A stretch of DNA of 26,977 nt from CAZZNQ01 sp964655775 (GCA_964655775.1 CAZZNQ010000058.1:1-26977); one strand, 5' to 3'; positions 17,418 through 25,935 are shown, counted from the first letter of the stretch. Made by a program: numbers and translations. Notes: a model not told the origin generated them from the letters alone.

Positions 17418-17484
17418 GGCGATGCTCCGGGAAAGGTCGCAGTGACGCTGATGCGTCGGCATCCGGAAGGACGCCAAAGCCCGG

Positions 17485-17513
17485 AGTATAGAACCGTGCC
17501 CGAACGGTGTCAA
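17485..17513 (-). promoter_or_regulatory. Near-consensus promoter for the sulfatase operon
   Basis: On the minus strand TTGACA (17513-17508), exactly 17 bases and TATACT (17490-17485) differ from the sigma-70 consensus by one base. The predicted start is near 17478, giving a leader of about 60 bases. Confidence 0.78.
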
Positions 17514-17567
17514 AGGACCGACCGACGCGCCAGCCACAGTGGCGCGGGCATGCGCCCCTGCCCAGTT

Positions 17568-19427
17568 CTACTGCCTGTCGGCGTGTTTCTGCAGAACGGT
17601 TACCACCTGCTGATGACCGTACCGTCTGGCCATCTCCAGGGCGCTGTTACCGCCCGAATCGGACGTGCTCGGGTCGGCGCCGTGCTCCAGCAGCAACTCG
17701 ACCATCGCGACGTGTCCTCGCACGGCCGCCATCCAGAGCGCCGTGCGGCCATAGGTCGGAACAACGGCCTCCACGTCCGCCCCGGCACTGAGCAGCAATC
17801 GGGCCATCTCGGAGTGACCGCTCTCCGCCGCACGGTAGAGCGGCGTTGCACCGTAGACGTCGCGTATCTCGGTATCGGCACCGTTCTCCAGGAGGATCTC
17901 GGCCATCTGCCGGTGACCGCGCGTGGCGGCCAACGCCAGCAGCGTGTGACCCTCGGGATCCTGTGCGTTGGGGTCTTCGCCCTGCTGCAGAGCAGTGCGG
18001 ACAGCGCCCACCTCCCCACGAAGTGCCGCGCCGAAGATGCTGTCCGGAGTGATCACACCGTACTCGTCCCGGACGAATCGTCTCTCGGTGCTTGTTACGT
18101 TGAAAGGACCGACGTTCGGCTGAACCTCAATGCGGAACTTCCCAGTCAGATCTTGTGGTACTCGCCACGAGTACCGGCAGGTGCCGCCTCAGCCGTACTC
18201 GAACTTGCCGGAGGTGATCGTTGTGTCCGATTCGTCAACGATGCGGAAGTTCGGCGCCGGCATTCTGCGACCGTTCCTCTCCGCGCCGGCGGCATATTCC
18301 TCACCTGCCTGCCCCCTCAAAGAGAAGCCCAGGGAAGCCTGCCGGGTGCCGCTGCTGACCGAGACGGTGCCAAGGAGCGGCTCGCCGACCGATGTGGTCA
18401 GCACCTCCCCGCTCTCCAGCGTAAACGCACCGAGCCGGCCCGTGTTCCCCATCGACTGGAGCGACCAACGCACACCGGCGTCATCCCTCTGCTCCAGCAG
18501 GATCTCCATGGCGCGGTACTGACCGACGGGCAGCGTCCAGGGGCGGTCTGCCCCATTCAGGACGTGACCGCCGCTGTCCGACCAGAGCGTGATCCGGCCG
18601 CCGGCCAGATCCGCGTCCAGCGTCCCCGTCTCGGGCTGCACGGGCTCGAGCCGCAGCAACGAACCGTCCGGGCTAACATCGATGCTGTAATACGCCTCGC
18701 CCAGCCGCAGCAGTCGCGGCAGGGGCACGACCTCCTGAGACCTGGGCACCATCGGGTCAAACGTGCCGTCGCGGTTCAAATCGACAGCCATCCAGTCGGA
18801 ATCGCTCCCTGTCTGCAGCGAGAACGTGGTGTCATAGCGCCCGTCAAAGGAGGCGTCGACGAACTGCACGCGATAGACCTCATCGCCGAGTGCAATCTCC
18901 CCGCTGCGGTATACGGCAGGCGAGACGCGGAGATAGGCCCTCTGGGAATCCTGATGGTAGATGCGAGCGTTGAACTTCACAATCGCGCCGTCAGCCACTT
19001 TCAGGGCCGCCGTCTGGAACCGGGCCTCCTGCGGCTGCCGCGGCTGCCCCATCAACGCTCCGAATATCCCGCCGGTGGCGGGAGCGGATGCTGCCGCCTC
19101 GATCGCGGTCTCATCCGAAAGATCCCCATCGCCGTCGCTGTCGACGTAGAGTTGCGGCATCGCGGCCAGGTCCAACATGATCACGCGCTCGGTAGTACCC
19201 AGCCGCAAAACGCCATACATCGCCTGGCCCGAAGCCTTGGGGGCACCCGCGAGCGCAGGCGGCTTATTGAGATCGGCCGCGACGTAGTCCTGAGCGAACT
19301 GAGCCACCGGCGGCGGCTGATCGCCGACCTCCAGTTCCCGCAGATCGAACTCAAGCGGAGCGGCGGCGTGCGCAACCGGCAGACAACACAACACGAGCCA
19401 CAAGCCGATGCCAGATCTACGTGTCAT
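17568..19427 (-). CDS. Candidate exported selenoprotein with in-frame UGA (Sec) and ankyrin domain
   Basis: Reading from ATG 19427 to TAG 17568 gives 620 codons with one internal stop, a TGA at 18191-18189 (codon 413). The start has GGGGAGG upstream and a signal peptide (cleavage near residue 21). Residues 22-412 are beta-rich with two acidic calcium-type loops (DSDGDGDLSDE 96-106; DLNRDGTFDP 216-225). The sequence runs through the UGA as SGKFEYG-U-GGTC-RYSWRVP, then a beta-like stretch (DLTGKFRIEVQPNVGPF), then about four ankyrin repeats (461-615). No other stop interrupts the 207 codons after the UGA. The downstream part, if started at GTG 18056, lacks a clear ribosome site. A SECIS-like hairpin follows the UGA, and selA, selB, selD and tRNA-Sec are adjacent. 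Function unknown; U413/C417 could be a redox pair. The alternative is two genes, or a nonsense mutation. Confidence 0.82.
18157..18175 (-). promoter_or_regulatory. Putative bacterial SECIS hairpin just after the UGA codon
   Basis: On the minus strand, 13 bases after the UGA, GGTACTCG (18175-18168) pairs perfectly with CGAGTACC (18164-18157) around the loop TGG. If the top C-G pair opens, the loop becomes GTGGC, exposing a leading G-U as in known bacterial SECIS loops. In E. coli fdhF the minimal SelB-binding stem-loop is about 17 bases long and about 11 bases from the UGA, so position and size agree. It lies inside coding sequence (residues about 418-424), where a perfect 8-bp stem is not otherwise expected. 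Confidence 0.72.
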
Positions 19428-19456
19428 AACCCTGTACCTCCCCACAATGTCACCTG

Positions 19457-19484
19457 ATTATACTGCGCGTCCGCAGTTCATCAA
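19457..19484 (-). promoter_or_regulatory. Promoter for the candidate selenoprotein gene
   Basis: On the minus strand TTGATG (19484-19479), 16 bases and TATAAT (19462-19457) lie in the 74-base gap between selB and the selenoprotein gene. The predicted start is near 19450, about 23 bases above the ATG and just upstream of the GGGGAGG ribosome site. The gene can therefore be transcribed independently of selAB. Confidence 0.7.
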
Positions 19485-19501
19485 GCGGGAAAACCGGCCA
19501 C

Positions 19502-21415
19502 CTACTCGCGGAGGAATCGAGTGTACCCCTGTCGCACCGTGACGCCCACCCGGTCGAAGTAGTCCAGCAGCGGAATGGCGTACTTGCGCGTGGTGTCCAG
19601 CAGGTACTTGTACTTCACGCTCTCCAGCCCTCCTTCGTTCCGGATATAGTCCGCCAGCATTTGCCGCGCCTCCTCAACCGCTTCGGCGTGGAAGAGAAGT
19701 TGATCCTCCACCTCGATGACCTCACCGCGTTCCATCAGGATGTCGAGCGCCCACCTGACCTCCTCTTCCGGCAGGCCGGTCTGCTTGGAGATGCCGTCCA
19801 CTGAGGGCGGCCGGAAGCGACCTTCTCTCAAAGCCGCCCCAACGGCTTCCAGCACGCGTTGTTGCTGCGGGGATTCGGTCACGCGATGCTCGGCCCTGGC
19901 GATCAGGCCGTCTACCGCGGCGATCCCTCCCCCATCCGCAAGCACGTCCACCGTGTGTGTCACGAGCTCTTCGGGGGCGTCAAGGGCCTCGACCAATTCG
20001 GCGAGCGGCATCCCACGGCTGGTCGGATGCTGGGCGTGGTACTGCGCCAAGGCCTCGCTGACCCTCATGCCTATCGCCTCGACCGTCTCCGTGTGCACGT
20101 ACTTGCCCGAAGGCAGGCGATAGGTGCGGCCCGCGTCGGTGAGAGCGGCCAGGGACTCGAGCGTCTGCCGGCGCGTCAGCTTGGCGCGCTTCGCAACCGC
20201 ATCCGCATCGGCAAGAAGCCGGTCGGCCGTCCTCACGCAGTACTCGACGATATCAGTCGGGCTGGATAGGGCCGACGCCCGTTCGGCCAGATCCTCTCTG
20301 ACCCCCTCCTTGGTCCGTCGTAGTCGACGCCGCAGTGCCTCCACAATGCGTCCGCCTCCGATGGTGCGCGGTGGGGTCAGCGATCGTATGATGAATCGGT
20401 CGCCCGGCGCTGCCACCAGGGGCTGTGCCGCGCGGAACTGGACCAGTGTGTCCTGGCCCCCGACGATCCGGTTGCCCTCCATCAGGTAGAGCGCCGCCTG
20501 GACTTCGGATGTGCCCGTGTGCAGCTTGACGCGGTCGCCGTTGCGCACGAATACCGTCTCATGGGGCAGAAGAGACAACTCGGCCGCGAACCACTCGCCC
20601 GGCGTGAAGACACCGGGGGTTGCCGCTGTGTCGCCGCGCGCGATCTCGTCGTGCTGCCAGTGCCTCACGTTCAAAGCCGCGCACTGCCCCGCCACCACGC
20701 GCTCCGCCGGCTCCCCGTAGACCTCGATCCCGCGGATCACGCCCTTCTGTCCCTGCGGGAGAAGCTCGACTTCGTCGCCGACGCCGGCCGACCCGGACAC
20801 CGGCACCCCCGCAACCACTGTCCCGTAGCCGCGAACCGAAAAACTCCGGTCGATCGGCAGCCGAAAGACGCCCTCGGTGCTCTTCGCCTCGATGGAATCC
20901 ACCAACCGGGCAAGCGCCTCGTAGAACTCGTCGAAGCCTTCTCCGGTAAGGCTGCACATCTCGATGATCGGAGCATCCCGAAGCGAAGTGGTTTCAAGGA
21001 ACTCGCCCAGTTCCAGCCGGGCAAGTTCCACGCCCCCGTCGTCGACCAGGTCGATCTTGGTCAACGCAACGACACCGTGGCGAACGCCGAGCAACTCGAC
21101 GATCTCAAGGTGCTCGCGCGTCTGCGGCATCACGCCGTCGTCCGCCGCGACGACCAGAATCACCCCATCCATGCAGCTGGCGCCCGCCACCATGGTCCGG
21201 ATGAAGTCCTCGTGGCCGGGCACGTCCACAATGCCCAACTGCTTCTGCATGATGGTGCATGGCGCGAACCCCAGGTCGATGCTCAGCCCCCGTTCCTTCT
21301 CTTCCTTCAGACGGTCCGTATCGCAGCCGGTGAGAAACTTGATGAGCTCGGTCTTGCCGTGGTCGACGTGCCCCGCCGTACCCAGCGTGATGTTGGGATT
21401 CTCGAGCGGACTCAC
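19502..21415 (-). CDS. selB: Selenocysteine-specific translation elongation factor SelB
   Basis: A 637-residue GTPase that brings Sec-tRNA to UGA codons by binding the SECIS hairpin. The GTPase domain has GTAGHVDHGKTELIKF (12-27), DRLKEEKERGLSIDLGFAP (34-52), DVPGHEDF (64-71) and the guanine-specificity motif TKID. Domains 2 and 3 follow (about 180-370). The C-terminus holds winged-helix modules used for RNA binding, ending in YKYLLDTTRKYAIPLLDYFD, a typical SelB C-terminal sequence. Length is similar to E. coli SelB (614). Its ATG overlaps the selA stop by four bases (ATGA), so the two are translationally coupled. Confidence 0.97.
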   Translation of the reverse strand: MSPLENPNITLGTAGHVDHGKTELIKFLTGCDTDRLKEEKERGLSIDLGFAPCTIMQKQLGIVDVPGHEDFIRTMVAGASCMDGVILVVAADDGVMPQTREHLEIVELLGVRHGVVALTKIDLVDDGGVELARLELGEFLETTSLRDAPIIEMCSLTGEGFDEFYEALARLVDSIEAKSTEGVFRLPIDRSFSVRGYGTVVAGVPVSGSAGVGDEVELLPQGQKGVIRGIEVYGEPAERVVAGQCAALNVRHWQHDEIARGDTAATPGVFTPGEWFAAELSLLPHETVFVRNGDRVKLHTGTSEVQAALYLMEGNRIVGGQDTLVQFRAAQPLVAAPGDRFIIRSLTPPRTIGGGRIVEALRRRLRRTKEGVREDLAERASALSSPTDIVEYCVRTADRLLADADAVAKRAKLTRRQTLESLAALTDAGRTYRLPSGKYVHTETVEAIGMRVSEALAQYHAQHPTSRGMPLAELVEALDAPEELVTHTVDVLADGGGIAAVDGLIARAEHRVTESPQQQRVLEAVGAALREGRFRPPSVDGISKQTGLPEEEVRWALDILMERGEVIEVEDQLLFHAEAVEEARQMLADYIRNEGGLESVKYKYLLDTTRKYAIPLLDYFDRVGVTVRQGYTRFLRE

Positions 21416-22839
21416 GCCCCCTCCTCCCTAAGAGCTGATATGGCAGCGTCGACCACGATGCCCTGTTCGCCCTCGAGCAGCGTGCGCGGGTCGATCATGA
21501 CCTTCCCATCCTTGATGCGCGTGTAGACCGGCGGTTCGTGTCTGCGGAGGGCCAACGCCATAACGTGCGCCGGAACAGCCGGAGCTCCGAGCGCCACCAG
21601 GGACGTCGGCAGGTTCTGACCCGGCAGCGAGCCGCTGCCCATCTGCGAGTGCCCTGGTACCACCTCGACTCTCGCCGCTGCCCCGTTCAGGCCCTGCCCA
21701 ATACGCTCCGCGATCCTCTCCGCCGAGTTCTGCAACCCCTCCGGCGTCCGGCGCAGCATCCGAAGGATCGGCAGCTCGGTCATCGCAGCGTCCTCGTCCA
21801 ACCACAGCGTGAGAGTCTCCTCCAGCACGGCGAGCGTTAACTTATCCACACGCACCGCGCGCGCCAGCGGATTGCGTCGGGCCCGCTCCACCAGTTCCCT
21901 TCGCCCTAGGATCACACCGCCCTGGCCGGCCCCTATCAGCTTATCGGCGCTGGAGGTCGTCAGGTCGGCGCCGGCGCGAATGGAGTCGGGCAGTGTCGGC
22001 TCCTCCGAGAACCCGAACCGTGAGAAATCGATCAGCCCGCCCGCACCCACGTCGTCGATCAGGACGAGTCCCCTGGCATGAGCCAGTTCCACCATGTCGG
22101 CGAGTGGTACCTCGGAGCTGAATCCCTCGATCTTGTAGTTGCTGGGGTGCACGCGCAGGATGGCCGCCGTCTGCTCGGTGACGGCGTTCTCATAGTCGCG
22201 CAGGTGCGTTCGGTTCGTCGTCCCGACCTCGACCATGCGTGCCCCGCTTGCCGCCATAACGTCCGGCAGCCGGAACGATCCGCCGATCTCCACCAGTTGC
22301 CCGCGGGAGACGATTACCTCCTTCCCCTGCGCAACGGTGTTGAGGACGAGCAGCGTCGCCGCAGCGTTGTTGTTGACCACAGTGGCCGCTTCCGCGCCGG
22401 TCAGCGTCTGGAGGAGCGACTCGATCCTGGCGTCGCGACGGCACCGCACGCCGGTCTCTGGGTCAAGCTGCAGGATCGAGTACCCCGACAGATCGCGTCC
22501 GATTCGACGCACGGCCTTCTCGGCCAGCACCGCCCGCCCCAAGCCGGTGTGAAGGATAATGCCGGTAGCGTTGACGACCTTACGGTAACGCGGCCGGGCC
22601 GCTTCACGCAGCAGATCGAGCGCCCTGATCGCAACGTTCTCCTCGACGGTCTCGGCGTCCGCCTCGTCCTGCTTGCCGGCCAGAAGCCGGTCCCTCACTC
22701 CGTCCACCGCGTCGCGCACGACCCGCACCACCAGAGCGTGCGGCGTGCCGGCCGCCGCCTCGCGGACATCCTCGCGCGTCAACACCGTATCCACCGAAGG
22801 CAGCAGACGGAGCAACTCGTTCCTCGAATCATCCATCAT
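21412..22839 (-). CDS. selA: L-seryl-tRNA(Sec) selenium transferase SelA
   Basis: A 475-residue PLP enzyme that converts seryl-tRNA(Sec) to selenocysteinyl-tRNA(Sec) using selenophosphate. The N-terminal domain (1-70) precedes the fold-type I core: RKVVNATGIILHTGLGRA (86-103), NNNAAATLLVLNT (156-168), LIDDVGAGGLIDF and the PLP lysine in TTSSADKLIGAGQGG (K300). The length fits the bacterial family (E. coli 463). GGAGG lies seven bases before the ATG at 22839, and the stop of the preceding ferredoxin gene directly abuts this ATG, so the genes form one operon. Confidence 0.97.
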   Translation of the reverse strand: MMDDSRNELLRLLPSVDTVLTREDVREAAAGTPHALVVRVVRDAVDGVRDRLLAGKQDEADAETVEENVAIRALDLLREAARPRYRKVVNATGIILHTGLGRAVLAEKAVRRIGRDLSGYSILQLDPETGVRCRRDARIESLLQTLTGAEAATVVNNNAAATLLVLNTVAQGKEVIVSRGQLVEIGGSFRLPDVMAASGARMVEVGTTNRTHLRDYENAVTEQTAAILRVHPSNYKIEGFSSEVPLADMVELAHARGLVLIDDVGAGGLIDFSRFGFSEEPTLPDSIRAGADLTTSSADKLIGAGQGGVILGRRELVERARRNPLARAVRVDKLTLAVLEETLTLWLDEDAAMTELPILRMLRRTPEGLQNSAERIAERIGQGLNGAAARVEVVPGHSQMGSGSLPGQNLPTSLVALGAPAVPAHVMALALRRHEPPVYTRIKDGKVMIDPRTLLEGEQGIVVDAAISALREEGA

Positions 22840-23739
22840 CTATTCGCCTCCCGGGGCCTCCGGCATCACGTGCGTAGAATCAGACGTGGACGCAGCCTTC
22901 GTCCCCTGAGCGTCCGCGTGGCGTCTCATGAATGGGTGTCCGACGCTCAGTGCTTCGCACGACGTGCATTCCAGGCAGCGGATGCAGCGGGTGTCGTTGG
23001 GATTGACGTCCGGCCGCACGCCGTAGCGGCACTCTCGGGTGCAGCGCCCGCAATGCGTGCACTTCTCAGGATCAACGGCCAGAAACACGGCGGCGGCGCG
23101 GTTCGTTAGGCCGTAGAGGGCGCCGAGAGGGCACAGCGTACGGCACCAGGGGCGATACGTGAAGAAGACGCCGATGAGCACAAGGGCGACCGCACCGAGT
23201 TTGAGCGCGTTGGGCAGCACGAAGCTCTCACCCGCCATCGCGGCGCCGGCCGCACGCGGGAAAGCGCCCTCCAACGCCCCCACGGGACACACGCTGCAGA
23301 TGACCCACGGATGCCCGTATCCGAACAGCACCGGCACGGCGATGACCAGTCCGCCCAGGACCACGTACCGGCCGTAGCCCGTCCAACGAGGCAGGCGGAA
23401 GCGCGGTGTCGGCACCTTCCCCAGGGCGTCCTGTACAAAACCGAACGGACAAACCCAGCCGCATATAAGCGCCCCGAACAGGCCGCCCACCACCAGCAGC
23501 GTGCCCACTGCAAGGAAAGGGAACAGGCGCAGCGCACCGAACTGAGCCATCACGCCGATGGGGCAGGCGAATGTGGCAAGCGGGCACGAGTAGCAGTGGA
23601 AGACGGGCCCGCAGATGAAGTGCATCCGGAGCATCAGAGGATCCAGCCAGACCAGCAGAAACAGTCCCTGGACCCAGGCCCGGACGCGACCCAGGCGCGC
23701 AGTTGCGCTCTTCGGTTTTCTCATGGCCATGGCCACCAT
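22840..23739 (-). CDS. NapH-like membrane polyferredoxin (4Fe-4S binding)
   Basis: A 299-residue integral membrane protein of the NapH/MauN/NosR-C-terminal type, with about four hydrophobic segments. Membrane-associated Cys motifs are HFICGPVFHCYSCP, CGWVCPFG, CSVCPVG and CRTLCPLG. Two cytosolic ferredoxin-like clusters follow: CTHCGRCTREC and CIRCLECTSC. Such proteins pass electrons between the quinone pool and periplasmic or cytosolic redox enzymes. The start among three nearby ATGs (23739, 23730, 23724) is uncertain because none has a strong ribosome site; 23739 is the first after the preceding stop. It lies between a small membrane-anchored protein and selA, so it may supply electrons for selenium or thiol chemistry, but this is only contextual. 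Confidence 0.88.
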   Translation of the reverse strand: MVAMAMRKPKSATARLGRVRAWVQGLFLLVWLDPLMLRMHFICGPVFHCYSCPLATFACPIGVMAQFGALRLFPFLAVGTLLVVGGLFGALICGWVCPFGFVQDALGKVPTPRFRLPRWTGYGRYVVLGGLVIAVPVLFGYGHPWVICSVCPVGALEGAFPRAAGAAMAGESFVLPNALKLGAVALVLIGVFFTYRPWCRTLCPLGALYGLTNRAAAVFLAVDPEKCTHCGRCTRECRYGVRPDVNPNDTRCIRCLECTSCEALSVGHPFMRRHADAQGTKAASTSDSTHVMPEAPGGE

Positions 23740-23758
23740 GACCGGAGTTTCAGTGCAG

Positions 23759-24124
23759 TCACGTAGGGCAGGCGGCTGGCGCCTTGCCGCTGTAAGTCCG
23801 TCGGATCCCGCCCGAACCGGTTCTTGCCAGTCCGCCGACGGTAACATCTTTCACCACGGCGGGCTCGCGCAGTTCTATGGGAACGAACTCGACCGTGATT
23901 GCCGGCGGTGGCTCGGGTACGACGGGCGTGGCCCACGGATCGGCGCCGGCCATGCCCGGCATCCCGCCCGGCGATTCCCACGGCAGGCGCTCGGGCATTG
24001 TGGGCAGTGGTGGCGGCGGCGCCTCCACCTCCTTCTCCGTGGTAACGGTCACGGCGTGGAAGGCCGCAGCGTAGACCACGCAGGAAACGCCGGCCACAAC
24101 TACCAATAGCCAAAGGCTGCGCAT
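23759..24124 (-). CDS. Small membrane-anchored proline-rich protein of unknown function
   Basis: A 121-residue protein. The ATG at 24124 was chosen because AGGGGG stands six bases upstream and it begins directly with an N-terminal hydrophobic anchor (MRSLWLLVVVAGVSCVVYAA); a GTG at 24169 and an ATG at 24145 are alternatives. After the anchor come a Thr/Val/Glu stretch, a proline-rich spacer (EAPPPPLPTMP, later EPPPAITVEFVP) and a short Ser/Gly/Arg tail with a single Cys near the end. Family not recognised. It follows tRNA-Sec by 73 bases and precedes the NapH-like gene by 19, suggesting a partner protein for that membrane ferredoxin. Confidence 0.7.
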   Translation of the reverse strand: MRSLWLLVVVAGVSCVVYAAAFHAVTVTTEKEVEAPPPPLPTMPERLPWESPGGMPGMAGADPWATPVVPEPPPAITVEFVPIELREPAVVKDVTVGGLARTGSGGIRRTYSGKAPAACPT

Positions 24125-24197
24125 GAACAGCCCCCTGGAAGCCATCTTCCTGTCGCGTCTGCCAGTCACTACATCCCAACCCCAGCATCAGGGGGAG

Positions 24198-24292
24198 TGG
24201 CGGAGGCGAATGGGAATCGAACCCACACGAGACTCACCGAGCCCCTCACTGGTTTTGAAGACCAGGGGCACCACCAGGCACCTGTCGCCTCC
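24198..24292 (-). tRNA. selC: tRNA-Sec (UCA anticodon)
   Basis: A 95-base tRNA on the minus strand with every hallmark of selenocysteine tRNA. The acceptor stem is 8 bp (GGAGGCGA at 24292-24285 pairs fully with TCGCCTCC at 24209-24202), followed by discriminator G and encoded CCA (24200-24198). The anticodon stem is CTGGT/ACCAG around loop CTTCAAA, giving anticodon TCA. There is a long variable arm (GAGGGGCTCGGTGAGTCTC) and a T loop TTCGATT. Its 5' end lies two bases after the selD stop, so it is probably processed from the selD transcript. Confidence 0.96.
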
Positions 24293-24294
24293 GC

Positions 24295-25914
24295 TCAGCT
24301 GTCTTTCACACCATTATAGAACATCATCACCGGCGAGCCGCCGAACGAGACCGCCATCCATGCCGCCTCGTCGATCTCCTCCTGCGTGAAACCCATATCC
24401 CGCGCCTTGCGGATGTGGATCTTCGCACAGGGCTCGCACTTGGTTATCACCGATAGCGCAATGGCGAGCGACTGCTTGGTCGCCGCGTCAAGCGCGCCTG
24501 GCCGGCTCGCGGCCTGCAGGAACTCCTTGAACTTCGCCTGCGCGGGAACCGATGGGACGCCGACCTGCGGGGACGACGGGGCTCCGGGCTCACAGCATGC
24601 CTCTTCCGCCGGTTCCGGCTCGGCGCAACACGCAGCGTCTACGGCAACCGATTCGATCGGCGCCGCCGAGGATGAACTCGTTTCGTCTGCCTGTGGCAGA
24701 GCCCGCTCTCCGCGTGTGACCAGGTGTATGCGGCCCTCTCCAGGCCCCAGAACGCGACCGATGACGCACGCCGCCTCTACGCCGGCCTCGCGCAGTCGCG
24801 CCAGCATCTCCTCGGCCGACTGCCGCGGCACAGCGATCAGCAAGCCGCCGGAGGTCTGAGCATCCAGGCAGACATCCACGGCCGCCCCTGGCAGCCCCTC
24901 CGCGGGCTCAATGGAGCCGCCGCTCGATTCTCGGTTCCTTTCCACGGCACCGGAGAAGATCCCCTGTGCCGCACATTCCAGCACGCCCGGCAACAACGGC
25001 AGATCGTCCCAGACCACCTGGACGTCGACGCCGCTCGCGCGCGCCATCTCCGCGAGGTGTCCGGCCAGGCCGAAGCCGGTCACGTCGGTACAGGCGTGCG
25101 CGCCCAGTTCCACCATGATCTCCGAGGCGGCCTTGTTCAGGGCCGTCATGGACCGCGCCGCCGCCTCGACCGCCCCGTCCGGCGCCCGTCCGATCTGTGC
25201 GGCAAACGCGATGATGCCCGCGCCAATCGGCTTGGTCAGCACGAGCACGTCGTCCGCCCTGGCTCCCGCGTTCGTCATGATCCGGTCGGGGTGCACCATA
25301 CCCGTTACGGCAAAGCCGGCCTTGATCTGCTCGTCTTTGATGCTGTGCCCGCCCACCACCGGCACGCCCGCCTCCGCCATCTTCTCGATCCCGCCCCGCA
25401 GCATCTCGCACATGACATTGTCCGCGACGGTCCGCACCGGGAAGCCGATGACCGAGAGGGCAGTCAGCGGCGTGCCGCCCATCGCGTAAACGTCGCTGAG
25501 AGAGTTGGCCGCCGCGACCTGCCCGAACAGGTAGGGATCGTCCAGAGACGGCGAGAACACGTCAACGGTCTGCACAAGCGCCATGTCCTCGTTGATCTTG
25601 AACACGCCCGCGTCGTCCCCCGCCGGCATGCCTATCAGGACCCGCGGATCGTCGATGTCGGGGAGCTGTCCCAGGATTGCCTTCAGCGACGCCTGGTCGA
25701 TCTTGGACGCACAGCCTGCGCTCTCGACCATCTGCGTGAGGCGGACGGGACCGGAGGCGGGCTCCAGCTTCTCCCCCGCGCAGAGGCAGACGTCCTTCTC
25801 TTTCAACAGGTCGCACGGACACGGCTTGCGCGGGTCGCAGATGCAATGCCCCAGGCGCATCGAACGCTGCATGACGCGCCGTCGCTTCTCCAGGTCTACT
25901 CCGGAACGGACCAT
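24295..25914 (-). CDS. selD: Selenophosphate synthetase SelD fused to an AhpD-like CxxC domain
   Basis: A 539-residue fusion. Residues about 57-405 are SelD, which makes selenophosphate from selenide and ATP: AGCASK carries the active Cys68 and Lys71, followed by GDDAGV, TVDVFSP, NSLSDVYAMGG, GGHSIKD, DVTGFGLAGHLAEMA and DAQTSGGLLIAV. Before it stands a six-cysteine cluster, CxC-x5-CxC-x8-CxC (C24 to C45), that could hold an Fe-S cluster or metal. After it, a linker (406-460) has two vicinal CC pairs (429-430, 440-441). A carboxymuconolactone decarboxylase/AhpD-type domain (461-536) follows, with CEPC (493-496) and H500. The start at 25914 has GGAGG upstream. The active site uses Cys, not Sec. 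Both added modules suggest redox handling of the selenium donor. Confidence 0.95.
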   Translation of the reverse strand: MVRSGVDLEKRRRVMQRSMRLGHCICDPRKPCPCDLLKEKDVCLCAGEKLEPASGPVRLTQMVESAGCASKIDQASLKAILGQLPDIDDPRVLIGMPAGDDAGVFKINEDMALVQTVDVFSPSLDDPYLFGQVAAANSLSDVYAMGGTPLTALSVIGFPVRTVADNVMCEMLRGGIEKMAEAGVPVVGGHSIKDEQIKAGFAVTGMVHPDRIMTNAGARADDVLVLTKPIGAGIIAFAAQIGRAPDGAVEAAARSMTALNKAASEIMVELGAHACTDVTGFGLAGHLAEMARASGVDVQVVWDDLPLLPGVLECAAQGIFSGAVERNRESSGGSIEPAEGLPGAAVDVCLDAQTSGGLLIAVPRQSAEEMLARLREAGVEAACVIGRVLGPGEGRIHLVTRGERALPQADETSSSSAAPIESVAVDAACCAEPEPAEEACCEPGAPSSPQVGVPSVPAQAKFKEFLQAASRPGALDAATKQSLAIALSVITKCEPCAKIHIRKARDMGFTQEEIDEAAWMAVSFGGSPVMMFYNGVKDS

Positions 25915-25935
25915 AGTCGACTTTCCTCCGGCAGC

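Noticed and set aside
16602..19457. A 951-codon open frame on the plus strand opposite the sulfatase and selenoprotein genes.
   Set aside because: It is a GC-driven shadow: its sequence is low-quality, rich in Arg, His and Gly, without domains, while the opposite strand encodes recognisable proteins with promoters and ribosome sites.
23759..23761. UGA ending the small anchored protein as a Sec codon.
   Set aside because: Another in-frame stop follows after two codons, and there is no suitable continuation.
24295..24297. UGA at the end of selD as another Sec codon.
   Set aside because: tRNA-Sec begins two bases later, the AhpD-like domain is already complete, and the following sequence is not protein-like.
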